This document shows, in pieces, positions 54,192 through 64,000 of a stretch of 64,000 nt of DNA. The position numbers and the translations under genes were made by a program. The first letter of the stretch is position 1; each line of letters begins with the position of its first letter. This DNA is from Lethocerus indicus. Its lineage: Eukaryota > Arthropoda > Insecta > Hemiptera > Belostomatidae. The stretch covers positions 9,035,637 to 9,099,636 of the forward strand of contig JACDQD010000010.1 of assembly GCA_019843655.1 (NCBI GenBank), read 5' to 3'. The notes below the pieces were generated by a model. The model did not search any database and was not told the DNA's origin. It worked only from the letters and a program-made list of their open reading frames with translations.

Positions 54192-54273
54192 CTTGTTCCG
54201 CAGGTGCAGTTTTTTCTCCGCCCCTGGAAGACAGCAAAGCGATCCGAAATTCAGTTGGCTTCGCAACCGACAT
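54192..54273 (-). CDS. Possible first coding exon, minus strand, unidentified
   Basis: ATG 54273 (context CCCGATGTCGG) opens 27 codons plus one base (MSVAKPTEFRIALLSSRGGE..APAEQ) and ends at a good donor, CAAG|GTAAGACC. A TATAAAAG box lies at 54389-54396, about 115 bases upstream, so the layout TATA, short leader, ATG, donor is coherent. There is no signal peptide and no known family. The exit phase (1) equals that of the exon at 47614-47719, so it could be an alternative first exon of that gene or belong to a separate gene. No downstream partner exon was proved. Confidence 0.35.
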
Positions 54274-54388
54274 CGGGCACTGCTCGCCGTGCACGTAGGC
54301 CACAACACTCCGCGGAAACCGTATTAGAAACACGAAACGGCACTTACACTACACTAAACTACCGGGAAAAAAACCACACGTCGCGTCT

Positions 54389-54396
54389 CTTTTATA
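54389..54396 (-). promoter_or_regulatory. TATA box candidate upstream of the 54192-54273 exon
   Basis: CTTTTATA on +, i.e. TATAAAAG on minus. A start site about 30 bases downstream would give a leader of roughly 90 bases. The surrounding GC-moderate block may be a divergent promoter region with TfIIEbeta, 1.5 kb away. Confidence 0.4.
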
Positions 54397-55781
54397 TCAA
54401 ATGAATACTCCAATTCAGGGGTGTATCGATAATTATGCCCGGACAATAAGTTAAAAGGGAATACGCGCATATAAGAGTGACCTTGGACGGGATTTCACTG
54501 GGCTCCGGAGACTTGCATTCACAATTTACATAAATCTAACCGCCCACCAATTTGTATAATAGTATTACAACCGTTATAAAAGAACAGCTCGTGTTTAGTG
54601 TTAAAACAGACTGATGAAATCGACGAAATAATATTTGAACGGATATGGAAGGCCCCTCTCGGGTAGAGGACTGAAAATCCAAAATGGCCGGCCATAAAAT
54701 CCTCTGCACAAAGCCAGCAGAGGATCATATCTCATACTTATTATGAATTGGAGCTAAATGGGGCATTTAATTGCGTACGCATCCACGAAATTGTATTTAA
54801 ACGCGAATAAAGTCGACAAAAGCTTGTCGAAACTTTTTCTATCGAGGAAATTGAATGAATTCGTAGAAGACCAGTAGAGCGGAGTAGGCAACCCAGTCGT
54901 GACCTTGAACTCTAGTAAATCGCATAATTAATACTCTCAAAGAATTGAAAAGGACCCCGGAGTTTAAAAATTATAAAGAAACAAATGCCGGCTCGAGTAT
55001 TGAAGCACGTATTTCGAATTTGGTTGGATAAAATCGTTACATTTTTGAAGAAAGAACAACCCACTTAGCAGGGCCAAGTCGACAAGATGGCTGACCACCC
55101 GGAAGATACGGACTCGATTTTCAGTTTAACAGATTTCATCCCCAATATATCTCCTAACATCGAAATTAGGCCTAATAACGTTATCCAGAGGTAGCCCCAT
55201 GGAATTACAGAATACTGATACCTTAGTTCGACCCCTGAAATGGAAAATCAATAATTAATTGAGCACTAGGTACGCGGAGAGCTTCTCTAGAAAAATCCAC
55301 GGGCGTACTGATCGATCGATAGAAAATCTATCTAGAACAAAAAATGTCGGACACACTGGCCATTATAATATATTTGTTTACGGCCGGAAAAACTAAAATT
55401 TATTAAGAAACTAAAATTTATTTAGAAACTAAAATGAAGAAATCAGAACTATAATGAAGACCATTCAAAATTAAGTAAAAAAATTTTTTGGTTAATGTTG
55501 TATCTAGCCATAAGAGAGACTGGTGGCGATATGCAAATGGCGGAAGTCGGACTAATAGAAAACGCTGTCGATCAATATTTTCAATAGTTCTCATTTGTTC
55601 TATTCTTATAACAGAAGCAGGACACAATAATATTCTACCTAAGAAACGTTGTGAGTTAAATCTAGCGATTATTTTAATATTAATTTAGAATAACTCCTTT
55701 GAGATGTCGGTACCCCAACTTGAAAAGTGTAACGCTTTTTCTGCGAAGAAAATTAACGTAAAATAACGCGTTTTCAGGATG

Positions 55782-55952
55782 CGAAACTTTGAAAGTTTCG
55801 AAAAGTGCCGCTCCCGAATAGTGCGCCATTCTAAGCAGCTGATTGCACTGACGTAGATTCCCACCAACGCTGTTTATAACCTTCTAACTTATCGTGCTTG
55901 GACTTCACTGGCTTAGCAGTTACTGACCTTCAACATTTGTATGGTAGTAGTC
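55782..55952 (+). promoter_or_regulatory. Proximal 5' region of TfIIEbeta
   Basis: The 170 bases before the ATG hold a near-perfect palindrome at 55782-55800 (CGAAACTTT, one central G, AAAGTTTCG), a CAGCTG E-box near 55836, a half cAMP-response element (TGACGTA) near 55849 and a TTTATAA string near 55875 that could act as a weak TATA element. The transcription start is not visible directly. This is inference from motifs and position only. Confidence 0.4.
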
Positions 55953-58900
55953 ATGGACCCGGCACTTCTGAAGGAAAGGGAGCTCTTCAAAAAAAGGGCG
56001 TTATCCACACCGACGTAAGTATGCTGTTATACACTGTATTCATATCCAACAGCATTTACAACAGTGTGACTACTAAATAAACTCTGCTTGATTGTTCTCA
56101 GTGTAGAAAAAAAGAAGAAAGATGACAGCTCATTTACTTCCAAAGATGAAGTCAAAAAGAAATCAAAGCCAGCACCTATCACCTCATCGGCACCTGTTAA
56201 GTATGGGAGGTTTTCCTGTTTTTCATATTACTCCCAGAAGAAGGGAGTAAGGATGTAGATTTTAATTAAAACTTCTGGAGCTTATGTGCAGGTTCAAAAT
56301 ATTTTGTGCTGTATGGCTAAACTATTTTACTGTTTGAATAGCAGATAGTAAATTTGAAGTGGATTTATGGTATCCAAAATCACTGATATGCCAGTTATCA
56401 TATTTCAGCATCTTGCATTTAGTACTGATAGCAAGCATATGACTCATTTCATTCGTCTATCTATTACTGATGATGGCTTGATTAGGTTCCTTCAATCAGG
56501 TGGAAACAGAAAATTACGCATGTACAGCAAATGTTTATGTGCCCTAAAAATTGCCCTAAACTATCCTTAATTACCATAACCATTTAATAAAGGTTTTATG
56601 ATACATTTAAGCCTATGCTCACCAAGTTGGGTTCTTTCAGTTTGATAATCAATACAGTTATAATTAATTGATAAACAATCATCTCAGTTTGAAACAAAGG
56701 CCAGATAAGTTCTGGCATTCATTTATAAGAGGCCATATTCAAGAGAAGGCATTTAGACATGTGCATATCACTTATCACTTTCCAAAGGTATTATGAAATG
56801 TTTGAACCTAAATAATTGCTAACACAAAGAATTTATCATATTCTTCCAGTGCATTGGTGTTGTAGTACTTATTTTCGAGAATATTTATACTGCCAAACAG
56901 AAATTACATGTTGAACTGAGTGAATATAAGTTTGTGTACGAAAACGTTTTCATTTCCAGCTTTAAAACTATGCCTGGGAGCTCTCAGTATAAATTCGGTG
57001 TTCTGGCTAAAATAGTTAAATACATGAAATCAAGACACCAAGAAGGTGATGACCATCCGTTGACTCTAGATGAAATATTGGACGAAACCAACCAGCTTGA
57101 TGTTGGTGTCAAAGTAAAACAGGTATGGGATTTTTATGACCAGTTATTAACACCAGTGTTATTAAATCTTTAATCTAATAAATATTTTGAGTAAATAATT
57201 CAAACATGAAGGAATTTATTCTAAATAGAGACATAAAATCTTTTGTTTCAACAGTTAATAGTTTTACTTAACAATTAATATTTAACATTCAACGCTTAAT
57301 ACTTACTTAAAACTTGCACTACATGGTAGGAGCAGAACATTGTTATATGACCAAGTATTTTATACTCAAAATAACATCACAAGTGAATTTTTACAATACA
57401 AATGCTTTCTGGGATTTTATCTCCTCTTTGCTTTTATAAAACCACATTCATATGAATTATTTCATACATACATATATTAAAACATGATTTGTGATAATAA
57501 ACTCAAAATCTTCGAATAATTAATTTATTAAAATATTAATTTATTGAAATACTTGTTCATTTTGTCAGAACACTCCAATTTTTGTAAGCACATCAGTTAA
57601 TGTCATCTGTCATAAAAAATTTACTATTTTTACTGTTATATGCAATTCCGCTGGCCCAACAAACCTACCCAGAATAATAAATGAATGTATTATTATAATA
57701 TGTATTATTTCACTGAAGTTTAAATCAATGTGTATGTAATAAATACAGTATAAAAGACTAATTGAATTCATTTACTTTTCATAAGAGACAAGAAATTAGT
57801 CCCCCAAGAAACTACTTAAAACTTGCACTACATGATAGGAATAGAACATATGACCAAGTATTTTATACTCAAAATAACATCACAAGTGAATTTTTACAAT
57901 ACAAATGCTTTCTGGGATTTTATCTCTTCTTTGGTTTTATAAAACCATATTTACATGAATTATTTCATACATACATATATTAAAACATGATTTGTGATAA
58001 TAAACTCAAAATCTTCAAATTATTAATTTATTGAAATATCTGTTCATTTTGTCAGAACACTCCAATTTTTGTATACAGATAAACATATATATTTATATTT
58101 AGTATTATTCAGAATTTTGGTTCTCCCAATTACCATATATCATACTAATTTACATATATTTGATTAATTTACTGTTATAATGGATTTTCTGTAATAAAAT
58201 AACTGTTATTCAGTTTTACTTAGTTGAAAGTAATTACTTTCATATTTAGGACTTCAATAAAGCCATAGTCTAAAAAGAATTTGATGATTTTTATTGTTAC
58301 AATGATCTACACCTGTTAGCCACAAATCTAATTGATTTTCCTATTAATTACCACCTTACAATCGTTAGTATATAATTAATGTGTATGTTTATGGCTCATT
58401 AAAGGTTGTGGCTCATTTCAATATTAATTTTTAGATTCTTGTACTTATTTTAATTGAACTTTGTTAATTTCAGTGGTTGCAGACCGAAGCGCTCGCCAAC
58501 AATCCTAAACTCGAGATGAACCTCGAAGGTAAATTCATTTTCAAAGCGCCGTACAAAATACGCGACAAGAAGGGACTGTTGAGGCTGCTCAGACAGCACG
58601 ATCTCAAGGGACTCGGCGGTATAATGCTTGAGGATGTTCAAGAGTCGCTCCCGCATGCTGAGAAAGCTCTGAAGGTAGCGAGTTTAAAATTGGTCTCATC
58701 CGAACATTGTGGCATTTCCAATATTCTACAACTTTGGTTTGAACTTCTTTAAAATGATTTTTAATTTATTATTTATCTCCTTAACCAGTTCGCTACCGGG
58801 GTCTTCCGGAGAAAACATCCACCATAGCCCAAGATTTTTTTTGCAATTATATGAAATCAATTGGAATAGATTTTATGTGTGTGTATTTAGAACAGTCTAA

Positions 58901-60919
58901 AAAAGTAAAATAAGTATTCTTTTAAACTGACACAAATATGTGACGCTGGGCTATAGATAAAAACTAAACGCTGTAGCCCACGTCACATTAAATTAGAAGA
59001 AATCGATTATAAAATAAAAAATATAAATACAATTTATCGATATGAAATTAATTTTATTTTACGAAAATTCATCATTTTGTTGAATGATATGTTTCTGTTA
59101 AATGTAATAATAATTTTTATAGCTCACTTATATCTAGCTACTTACATAACAATTTTAATAATTTTGCTTAGCAAAATCTTTTCCTTTATAAATTTAACTT
59201 ATTGCCTGTTAATTTCACTAACCCTGCTAAAATGACCTATTTTTAACTGTTATAAAGACTCTAAATTATCTAATGCGAGAGCAGACCGAGTACAGACTTC
59301 ATAAATTTTACACTTTTAGAACTTAACAATTTTGTTCAATACTCAACATGTTCAAACATGCCTTTGTAAGTTGTGCAAAAATATCTGTCACATATGTGTG
59401 ATGTTGGGCTGTGGTAAAAAAAAAGCTGTGTCACATATATGTGACGGTTGGTAGCGAATGAGTTTATAGCTGGTGTATATTTGTTGAGACATATGGAAGG
59501 GTTTTGAATTTTTGGACCAGTATGCATCTGTATTAAAAATATAGAAAGGAAAGTTTTGAACCATTCAGAATATAGTTTTACTCAAATTGGAAACTTTATA
59601 AAAAATGTTTACATTCAAAGTTGGACTACAAATCAAAATTACCAACGACAACTTTTAATTATGCAGCCTTTTTTGTCAAGATATATTTATTCCTTATAAT
59701 CAAGCCCAGAGCTTGATAAAGAAAATAATCATTATTTTTTTATGTCTTAGTTTCTTTAAAACTTCAGACTTTATTGGGAACTGTAATAATTATAATAATC
59801 TGTTTTATATTTTGTACATATTATAATTATGATATATAATATTATCATATCATACATATCATAATATTGTATGTTATCTCTGGGCTGTTGTTACACTATT
59901 GAAAGGCCAAAATAATCAAGACAAGAAATGAAATGAAAATCATAAAAAATAGCCAAATTAAACCAAAAAAGAAATACCCTCTTTTGATGTTTACTAGATT
60001 CATAATGACCAATAATATCATCAGTGATGAATATTATTTATTTTGCCCATTAGAATATGAAACATAATCATTTAATCAATTTAATCATTTTTAATTTATT
60101 TTTCTTTATTTTAAACCTGTTTTTTTATTTTATTTTAGTATCTGTTTCTTTTTTCATATTTAATATGAATACCTTACCTCTTTGGAATTAACGTTATTTA
60201 TTCTGATTGAATAATAATAATATTATTGAACATTTTGTGTTAATTTTTTTCAGAGTTTACAAAATGAAATCATATATATAACCCGTCCTGTTGATAAGAA
60301 GAAAATAATGTTCTACAATGACAGAACAGCATCTCTGGGCTTAGATGAAGAATTCCAGAAACTGTGGCGGGCAGTTGCGGTTGAAAGTATGGATGACCAA
60401 AAAATAGAAGAATATTTAGAGAAACAGGTAAGCCTCCATTATGTAATTGTTGTTTCCTTATTTTTAATGTTTAAATACTATTCAAAATTGCTCATTTCTT
60501 TTATTAATTAATATTGATATAATTATTTGCATTACTGAAAGATCTATAATTTAATCTTAATTCGAACAGTTTTTATTTTGGAATTTTGGTTGAATTAAAA
60601 GTTGCAAATTTAAGGTTTGGTATATAAAAATATTTTTCTTGTCTATGGATCTGCACAAATAATGTTGGACAATTTTCAACTCCTAAAATATAAACACCTC
60701 CAACCCAAGAAAGTGATACGTTTGTTTTTTCATAAAGCATCAATGTTCTAACGGCATTCCATTCTGCTTCAGGGAATTAGATCGATGCAGGATCACGGTT
60801 TGAAAAAACCGATGCAGGCACCTAAAAGGAAAAAGCCTAATCAGAGAAAGAGAACGTTTAAGAAACCAAGAGACAATGAGCACTTAGCAGATGTACTTGA
60901 GACATACGATGATAAATAA
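55953..60919 (+). CDS. TfIIEbeta: Transcription initiation factor IIE subunit beta, complete, 6 exons
   Basis: General RNA polymerase II factor; with TFIIE alpha it joins the pre-initiation complex in the nucleus, recruits TFIIH and helps open the promoter. Coding exons: 55953-56014, 56102-56200, 56960-57122, 58474-58674, 60254-60427 and 60773-60919. All five introns are GT-AG and phases agree throughout, giving 281 residues (human about 291). The start is ATG 55953, because the N-terminus [20 protein letters not shown] closely matches animal orthologues. A lysine-rich linker follows (about 20-53). The first winged-helix domain (about 60-140) starts at [18 protein letters not shown] and contains [11 protein letters not shown]. 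The second (about 141-220) contains [14 protein letters not shown] and [10 protein letters not shown]. Next come [11 protein letters not shown], then a basic C-terminal tail ([13 protein letters not shown]) ending [12 protein letters not shown]. No frameshift or missing element is seen. It converges with the minus-strand gene on its right. Confidence 0.97.
57302..57586. repeat. Left copy of a direct duplication in TfIIEbeta intron 3
   Basis: About 285 bases beginning ACTTAAAACTTGCACTACAT and ending at a CACTCCAATTTTTGTA string. They recur at 57811-58073 in the same orientation with a few substitutions and small indels. The copies share the block around CATCACAAGTG and the run CATACATACATATATTAAAA. 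The left copy has an extra AT-rich insertion near 57520-57540. Both lie in the intron between exons 3 and 4 and code for nothing recognisable. Confidence 0.9.
57811..58073. repeat. Right copy of the direct duplication in TfIIEbeta intron 3
   Basis: Second copy of the 57302-57586 block, about 225 bases downstream of it. It lacks the short AT insertion and differs at scattered bases, so the duplication is not brand new. A transposon present twice would be the alternative, but no terminal repeats or target duplications are visible. Confidence 0.9.
58781..59467. mobile_element. MITE-like inverted-repeat element in TfIIEbeta intron 4
   Basis: The left edge reads TTAACCAGTTCGCTACC. The right edge, read on the minus strand, contains ACTCATTCGCTACCAACC, so the ends are inverted copies of a TTCGCTACC core. 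Inner hairpins also pair: GTGACG..GGGCTA with TAGCCC..CGTCAC near 58940-58990, and CACATATGTG / CACATATATGTG near 59390-59445. The left end starts at TTAA, as in piggyBac-type families, but the right TTAA is degenerate (TTTATA). No transposase is present. Family assignment is tentative. Confidence 0.6.
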
Positions 60920-60953
60920 TGTATATTGTTCCAATTTTGTATATATTTTTCAT

Positions 60954-60976
60954 AATAAATAAGTTATTAAAATAAA
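60954..60976 (+). terminator. Poly(A) signals of TfIIEbeta
   Basis: AATAAA occurs at 60954-60959 and again at 60971-60976, 35 and 52 bases after the TAA stop, followed by a T-rich stretch. This gives a very short 3' UTR, as expected for a compact housekeeping gene. Confidence 0.75.
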
Positions 60977-61060
60977 ATATCTGATGTTGACAATTTTTCA
61001 TATTCATTCATGATCGTTTTTTATGTTTCCTCTTGATTTCAGAAAAAACTATGTTGCAGA

Positions 61061-61063
<3 letters not shown>

Positions 61064-61102
<39 letters not shown>
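61064..61102. repeat. (TA)n microsatellite
   Basis: About 20 uninterrupted TA units, 100 bases past the TfIIEbeta poly(A) site. Confidence 0.97.
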
Positions 61103-61104
<2 letters not shown>

Positions 61105-61682
61105 TTGCATGTATATTTGTATATATATGGACACATACATAATTACAATTTTATTGATGTTATATATAAAGATGAAAGCATGTGCGTTTGTCCAGTGTAA
61201 AGAACTATCCTATATTTCTGATTGCCACAAAATTCACGATGGGGCTTCGTAATGGTCTGGAGAAGGTCACGAGGTCTATGAAATGAGAAAAAGTTCAGGG
61301 CATAAAATTAAACTTAGGAAAGCACTCATTCTGTGAGCTGAAAATCAAAGGAATACCACGAGGACAAATTCAACAATGTCTGAATGGAACACAACAATGC
61401 TACACAGGCATTTTCTTCAATATTTCATTGCAAAATAATGTAACACCTATTAGCATTATCCGTGAGAAAAAGATACTCCACTGATAATCATACCATGTAC
61501 CTAAAGCTAAATGGGGTACTGATAAATAATAACAAATGTGCTAAAAACTATTTGATCATTTATATTTAATTATTTGTTGAATAATATAATATAATTTACA
61601 TGAAATATTATTTCCGTTCATAAAAATGCGACATAACACTGCTGAAACAAATGCTTATATATTGTATTCATATCTTTCGTAT

Positions 61683-61686
<4 letters not shown>

Positions 61687-61743
<57 letters not shown>
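61687..61743. repeat. (TA)n microsatellite
   Basis: About 28 TA units in the intergenic stretch between the two convergent genes. The flanks (61103-61686 and 61744-61984) are plain AT-rich sequence with nothing recognisable. Confidence 0.97.
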
Positions 61744-61749
<6 letters not shown>

Positions 61750-61984
61750 ATAAAATATAAAAATTATATTATTTTATTTATATATATTATATAGTGATAG
61801 ATGAATAACTGTATTTCATCCTTTATATTTCATTATTTGTTAAGTACAATATAATTTTCTTCGAAAATAACTTCTAGTAGCACTTAAAAATGTGTTATGT
61901 GCTTAAATTAATGAAAGCATTTGCACAAACTTAAGTTTTACTATCGGTAGACATTTTAAATCTTGCAGCCAATTAGTTATTAAT

Positions 61985-62610
61985 TCGAAAAATCGCCACC
62001 AGATGGCGGCCCGTTACAAAAGCCGGTAATGAGCGAGGGATTTAGTTCGGAAAAATTCCGCCAGACAGCAGCACTGCACGGAAAGCGTTGATATTAGAGG
62101 GCGCTGTTAGTTCAAGAACTCGCCACCAGATGGCGGACCGTTACGAGAGCCGGTAATGAGCGAGGGATTTAGTTCGGAAAACATTCGCCAGGGGCAGCAC
62201 TGCACAGAAAGCGTTGATCGTGGAGGGCGCTGTTAGTTCAAGAAATCGCCACCAGAGGGCGGACCGTTACGAGAGCCGGTAATGAGCGAAGGAATTAGTT
62301 CGGAAAAAATCCGCCAGACGGCAGCACTGCACGGAAAGCGTTGATATTAGAGGGCGCTGGTAGTTCAAGAAATCGCCACCAGATGGCGGTCCGATACGAG
62401 AGCCGGTAATGACCGATGGAATTAGTTCGGAAAAAATCCGCCAGGTAGCAGCACTACAAGAGCTAGTAGTAGCCGTCAGGTGCTGCCACCTGGTGGCGAT
62501 TTTTGGAACTACCAGAGAAATGTATCAGAATATGAGATGCAAGGTCTCTGTTTGAATTTTGTACGTTCCCGTCAGGTGCTGCCATCTGGTGGCAATTTTT
62601 GGAACTATCA
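61985..62610 (+). repeat. Tandem array of CTCF-like modules
   Basis: Four 126-127-bp tandem units. Their module A cores (CGCCACCAGATGGCGG; third copy AGAGGGCGG) begin at 61994, 62121, 62247 and 62374. Each unit also carries module B (AGTTCGG, A-run, then CCGCCAG..GGCAGCACTGCA) near 62044, 62171, 62297 and 62424. Three units have a third core, TAGAGGGCGCTG or GGAGGGCGCTG, near 62094, 62221 and 62347. After the array come two single modules in reverse orientation, 62472-62510 and 62569-62606, with cores GCCACCTGGTGGC and GCCATCTGGTGGC. Known CTCF sites have the form CCA-S-NAG-RKGGC-RS. The same strings also contain a YY1/Pho-type GATGGCGG core. An insulator role is inference. Confidence 0.85.
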
Positions 62611-62754
62611 GCGCATTATTATTTCAAAAATTGTAATATCCTAGTTGAACTTTTACATCAGCTTTTTTCTTTATAAGCAGAATATATTCAAGACATTAAT
62701 CGGGTTTCACAGGTTTATATTATAAAGAACAAACAACATATAAATAAATTAAGT

Positions 62755-62760
62755 TTTATT
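62755..62760 (-). terminator. Poly(A) signal of the convergent minus-strand gene
   Basis: TTTATT on + is AATAAA on the minus strand, about 230 bases after the inferred stop codon at 62991. This supports 62611-62990 as 3' UTR and flank; nothing else is seen there. Confidence 0.6.
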
Positions 62761-62990
62761 CAGTAGCAAATATAACATTGAGCATTAACAAAATAATATG
62801 GTCTTTCTTTGGTTTCCAACAATGCCCATTAAAATTAATCATTACAGGGTAGTTAAAAAACCTGTTAACATGTAGTGAAAATATTTATAAAGTGGATTTT
62901 CATTTTACATTAGTTACATCTAAAGTATAAAAGATAAATCATTCTTCATACTGACAATAACAAAAATAACCAACAAAGCTAGTAATGAAT

Positions 62991-63658
62991 TTAATATACT
63001 CTAACAGTCTGGAGTATGCCCTGTATTTTAGGCTGTTTACAGAATAGCTGCAATGTTCGTAAGTACATCTTGAAGAACCAAACCCGCACTCCACCCCACC
63101 TGCAACAATTACAAATTATGTTACAATTGATAGAGAAAGTAGAAGTTTGCATAGTTGAATATATATTCCAAATACATCCTAATTTCATCAAGATGCCTAC
63201 TACTGTTATAAAAGAGTACAAAAATAGCAGTTTGAAAATTACAGCGCATTAATTGCTCTTATACTACCACTGTGCCCGGGGGGAATATATTGAATGAGTA
63301 AATGCACTCTATGGAAACAATGCTCTTGCAACTTAATTCCTGCTTTATTATTTGTGGTACTTACCATGATTAAATCACTTTATGGTACATTGCTTTCAAT
63401 ATTGAATGCCTTGAACTTAACTATCTCCTATTGTAATTAATGAGAATGTTGTATTAGAGAAATAGTGTAATGATATAATTGTGGTCTTACCACAATCTGA
63501 GTTCGAAATGGGCTCTTCCCTTCCAGCCCGAAATTCTCGCCGAGAGGCTGTCCTTTTTGGCGGCAAAAGCTCCCTGCGTGGCGCACCGCGCCATCACTTT
63601 GTACCTGTCGACGGGGTCGCCGTGGCCATGAGCTATCGATCTGATGGTGTTTATATTC
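62991..63658 (-). CDS. 3' end of an unidentified protein gene, last two coding exons
   Basis: Exon 63491-63658 has a TTCGTTTTCAG acceptor and a GTAAGACC donor, contributing 55 codons in phases 1 and 2. It contains GDPVDRYKVMARC, GAFAAKKDSLSARI and WKGRAHFELRL, with coding-like G/C third positions. Terminal exon 62991-63099 has a TTGTAATTGTTGCAG acceptor. It joins in phase to give WWGGVRVWFFKMYL and ends QGILQTVRVY then TAA. The intron is 63100-63490. Upstream exons lie beyond the right edge; 63659-64000 looks intronic. I do not recognise the family and assign no function. The first exon is the more secure; the terminal exon depends on one splice choice but fits the poly(A) signal. Confidence 0.72.
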
Positions 63659-63788
63659 CTGAAAACGAAGGACGAATATACGCTCGAACTTTTATACCGG
63701 CGTATTTATACAGCACAAATTTTTGTCACCTGAAAACAACGCCAGGGTACGGAAGCAACAATATGTCTTTTCACAAATCTCACAGTAC

Positions 63789-63802
63789 GGGGGGGGGGGG
63801 GG
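63789..63802. repeat. Poly-G run (14)
   Basis: Fourteen consecutive G residues in the intron of the right-hand gene. Confidence 0.98.
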
Positions 63803-64000
63803 CATTCTCAAAACCTCTGTCTCTTCGAGAGGTTATTCTCATTCGTGCCTGGTGAAATGATCTGTACGTTAAAAAATGTTGTTTTTTTTAAACTGAAAAT
63901 AGCGTGTGCTTTCAACATTGCCTGTTCGGAGAGCTCAAGCGGGACAGGGAGAAAGTTGGACTGTGTTAAATTAAAGCGGAAAAATGGTGGTGTTAACGTA

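Overview
This is a window of eukaryotic nuclear DNA, most probably from an insect or another arthropod. It has GT-AG spliced genes with short to mid-sized introns, TA and GA microsatellites, a non-autonomous hAT element, and no bacterial-style gene packing. The one certain gene is TFIIE beta (GTF2E2 / TfIIEbeta), complete in six exons at 55953-60919 on the + strand. No rRNA, tRNA, CRISPR array or virus was recognised. The species cannot be named from the sequence alone.

Layout. (1) 1-47613 holds no gene I can defend. It alternates AT-rich stretches with GC- and CpG-rich islands of 0.2-1 kb, and carries (TA)n and GA-type microsatellites, a 160-nt pure purine tract and a 363-bp hAT MITE at 21554-21916. 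I read most or all of it as the large first intron of a minus-strand gene. (2) The first coding exon of that gene is at 47614-47719 (minus). It encodes a signal peptide, ends in a GTGAGT donor in phase 1, and lies in a CpG-rich promoter with a CRE, a CACGTG box and a GC box. The last residues (DKIPL plus a split G) resemble the start of the mature chain of insect AMPA-type glutamate receptors; that assignment is tentative. (3) 47.9-55.9 kb is mostly non-coding. It holds a weaker minus-strand first-exon candidate with a TATA box (54192-54273) and a small internal exon candidate (51234-51308). (4) TfIIEbeta fills 55953-60919. Its third intron carries a diverged direct duplication and its fourth intron a MITE-like repeat. 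(5) Two TA microsatellites follow, then a 0.6-kb array of CTCF-like motifs (61985-62610). (6) A convergent minus-strand gene enters from the right. Its last two coding exons are at 63491-63658 and 62991-63099, with a poly(A) signal at 62755-62760. I do not recognise its product.

Main point of interest. The tandem array between the two convergent genes holds about ten CTCF-like modules plus three AGAGGGCGC-type cores, first in forward orientation and then two in reverse, all apparently derived from one ancestral module. It looks like a home-grown boundary or insulator cluster, although an ordinary minisatellite or transposon remnant cannot be excluded.
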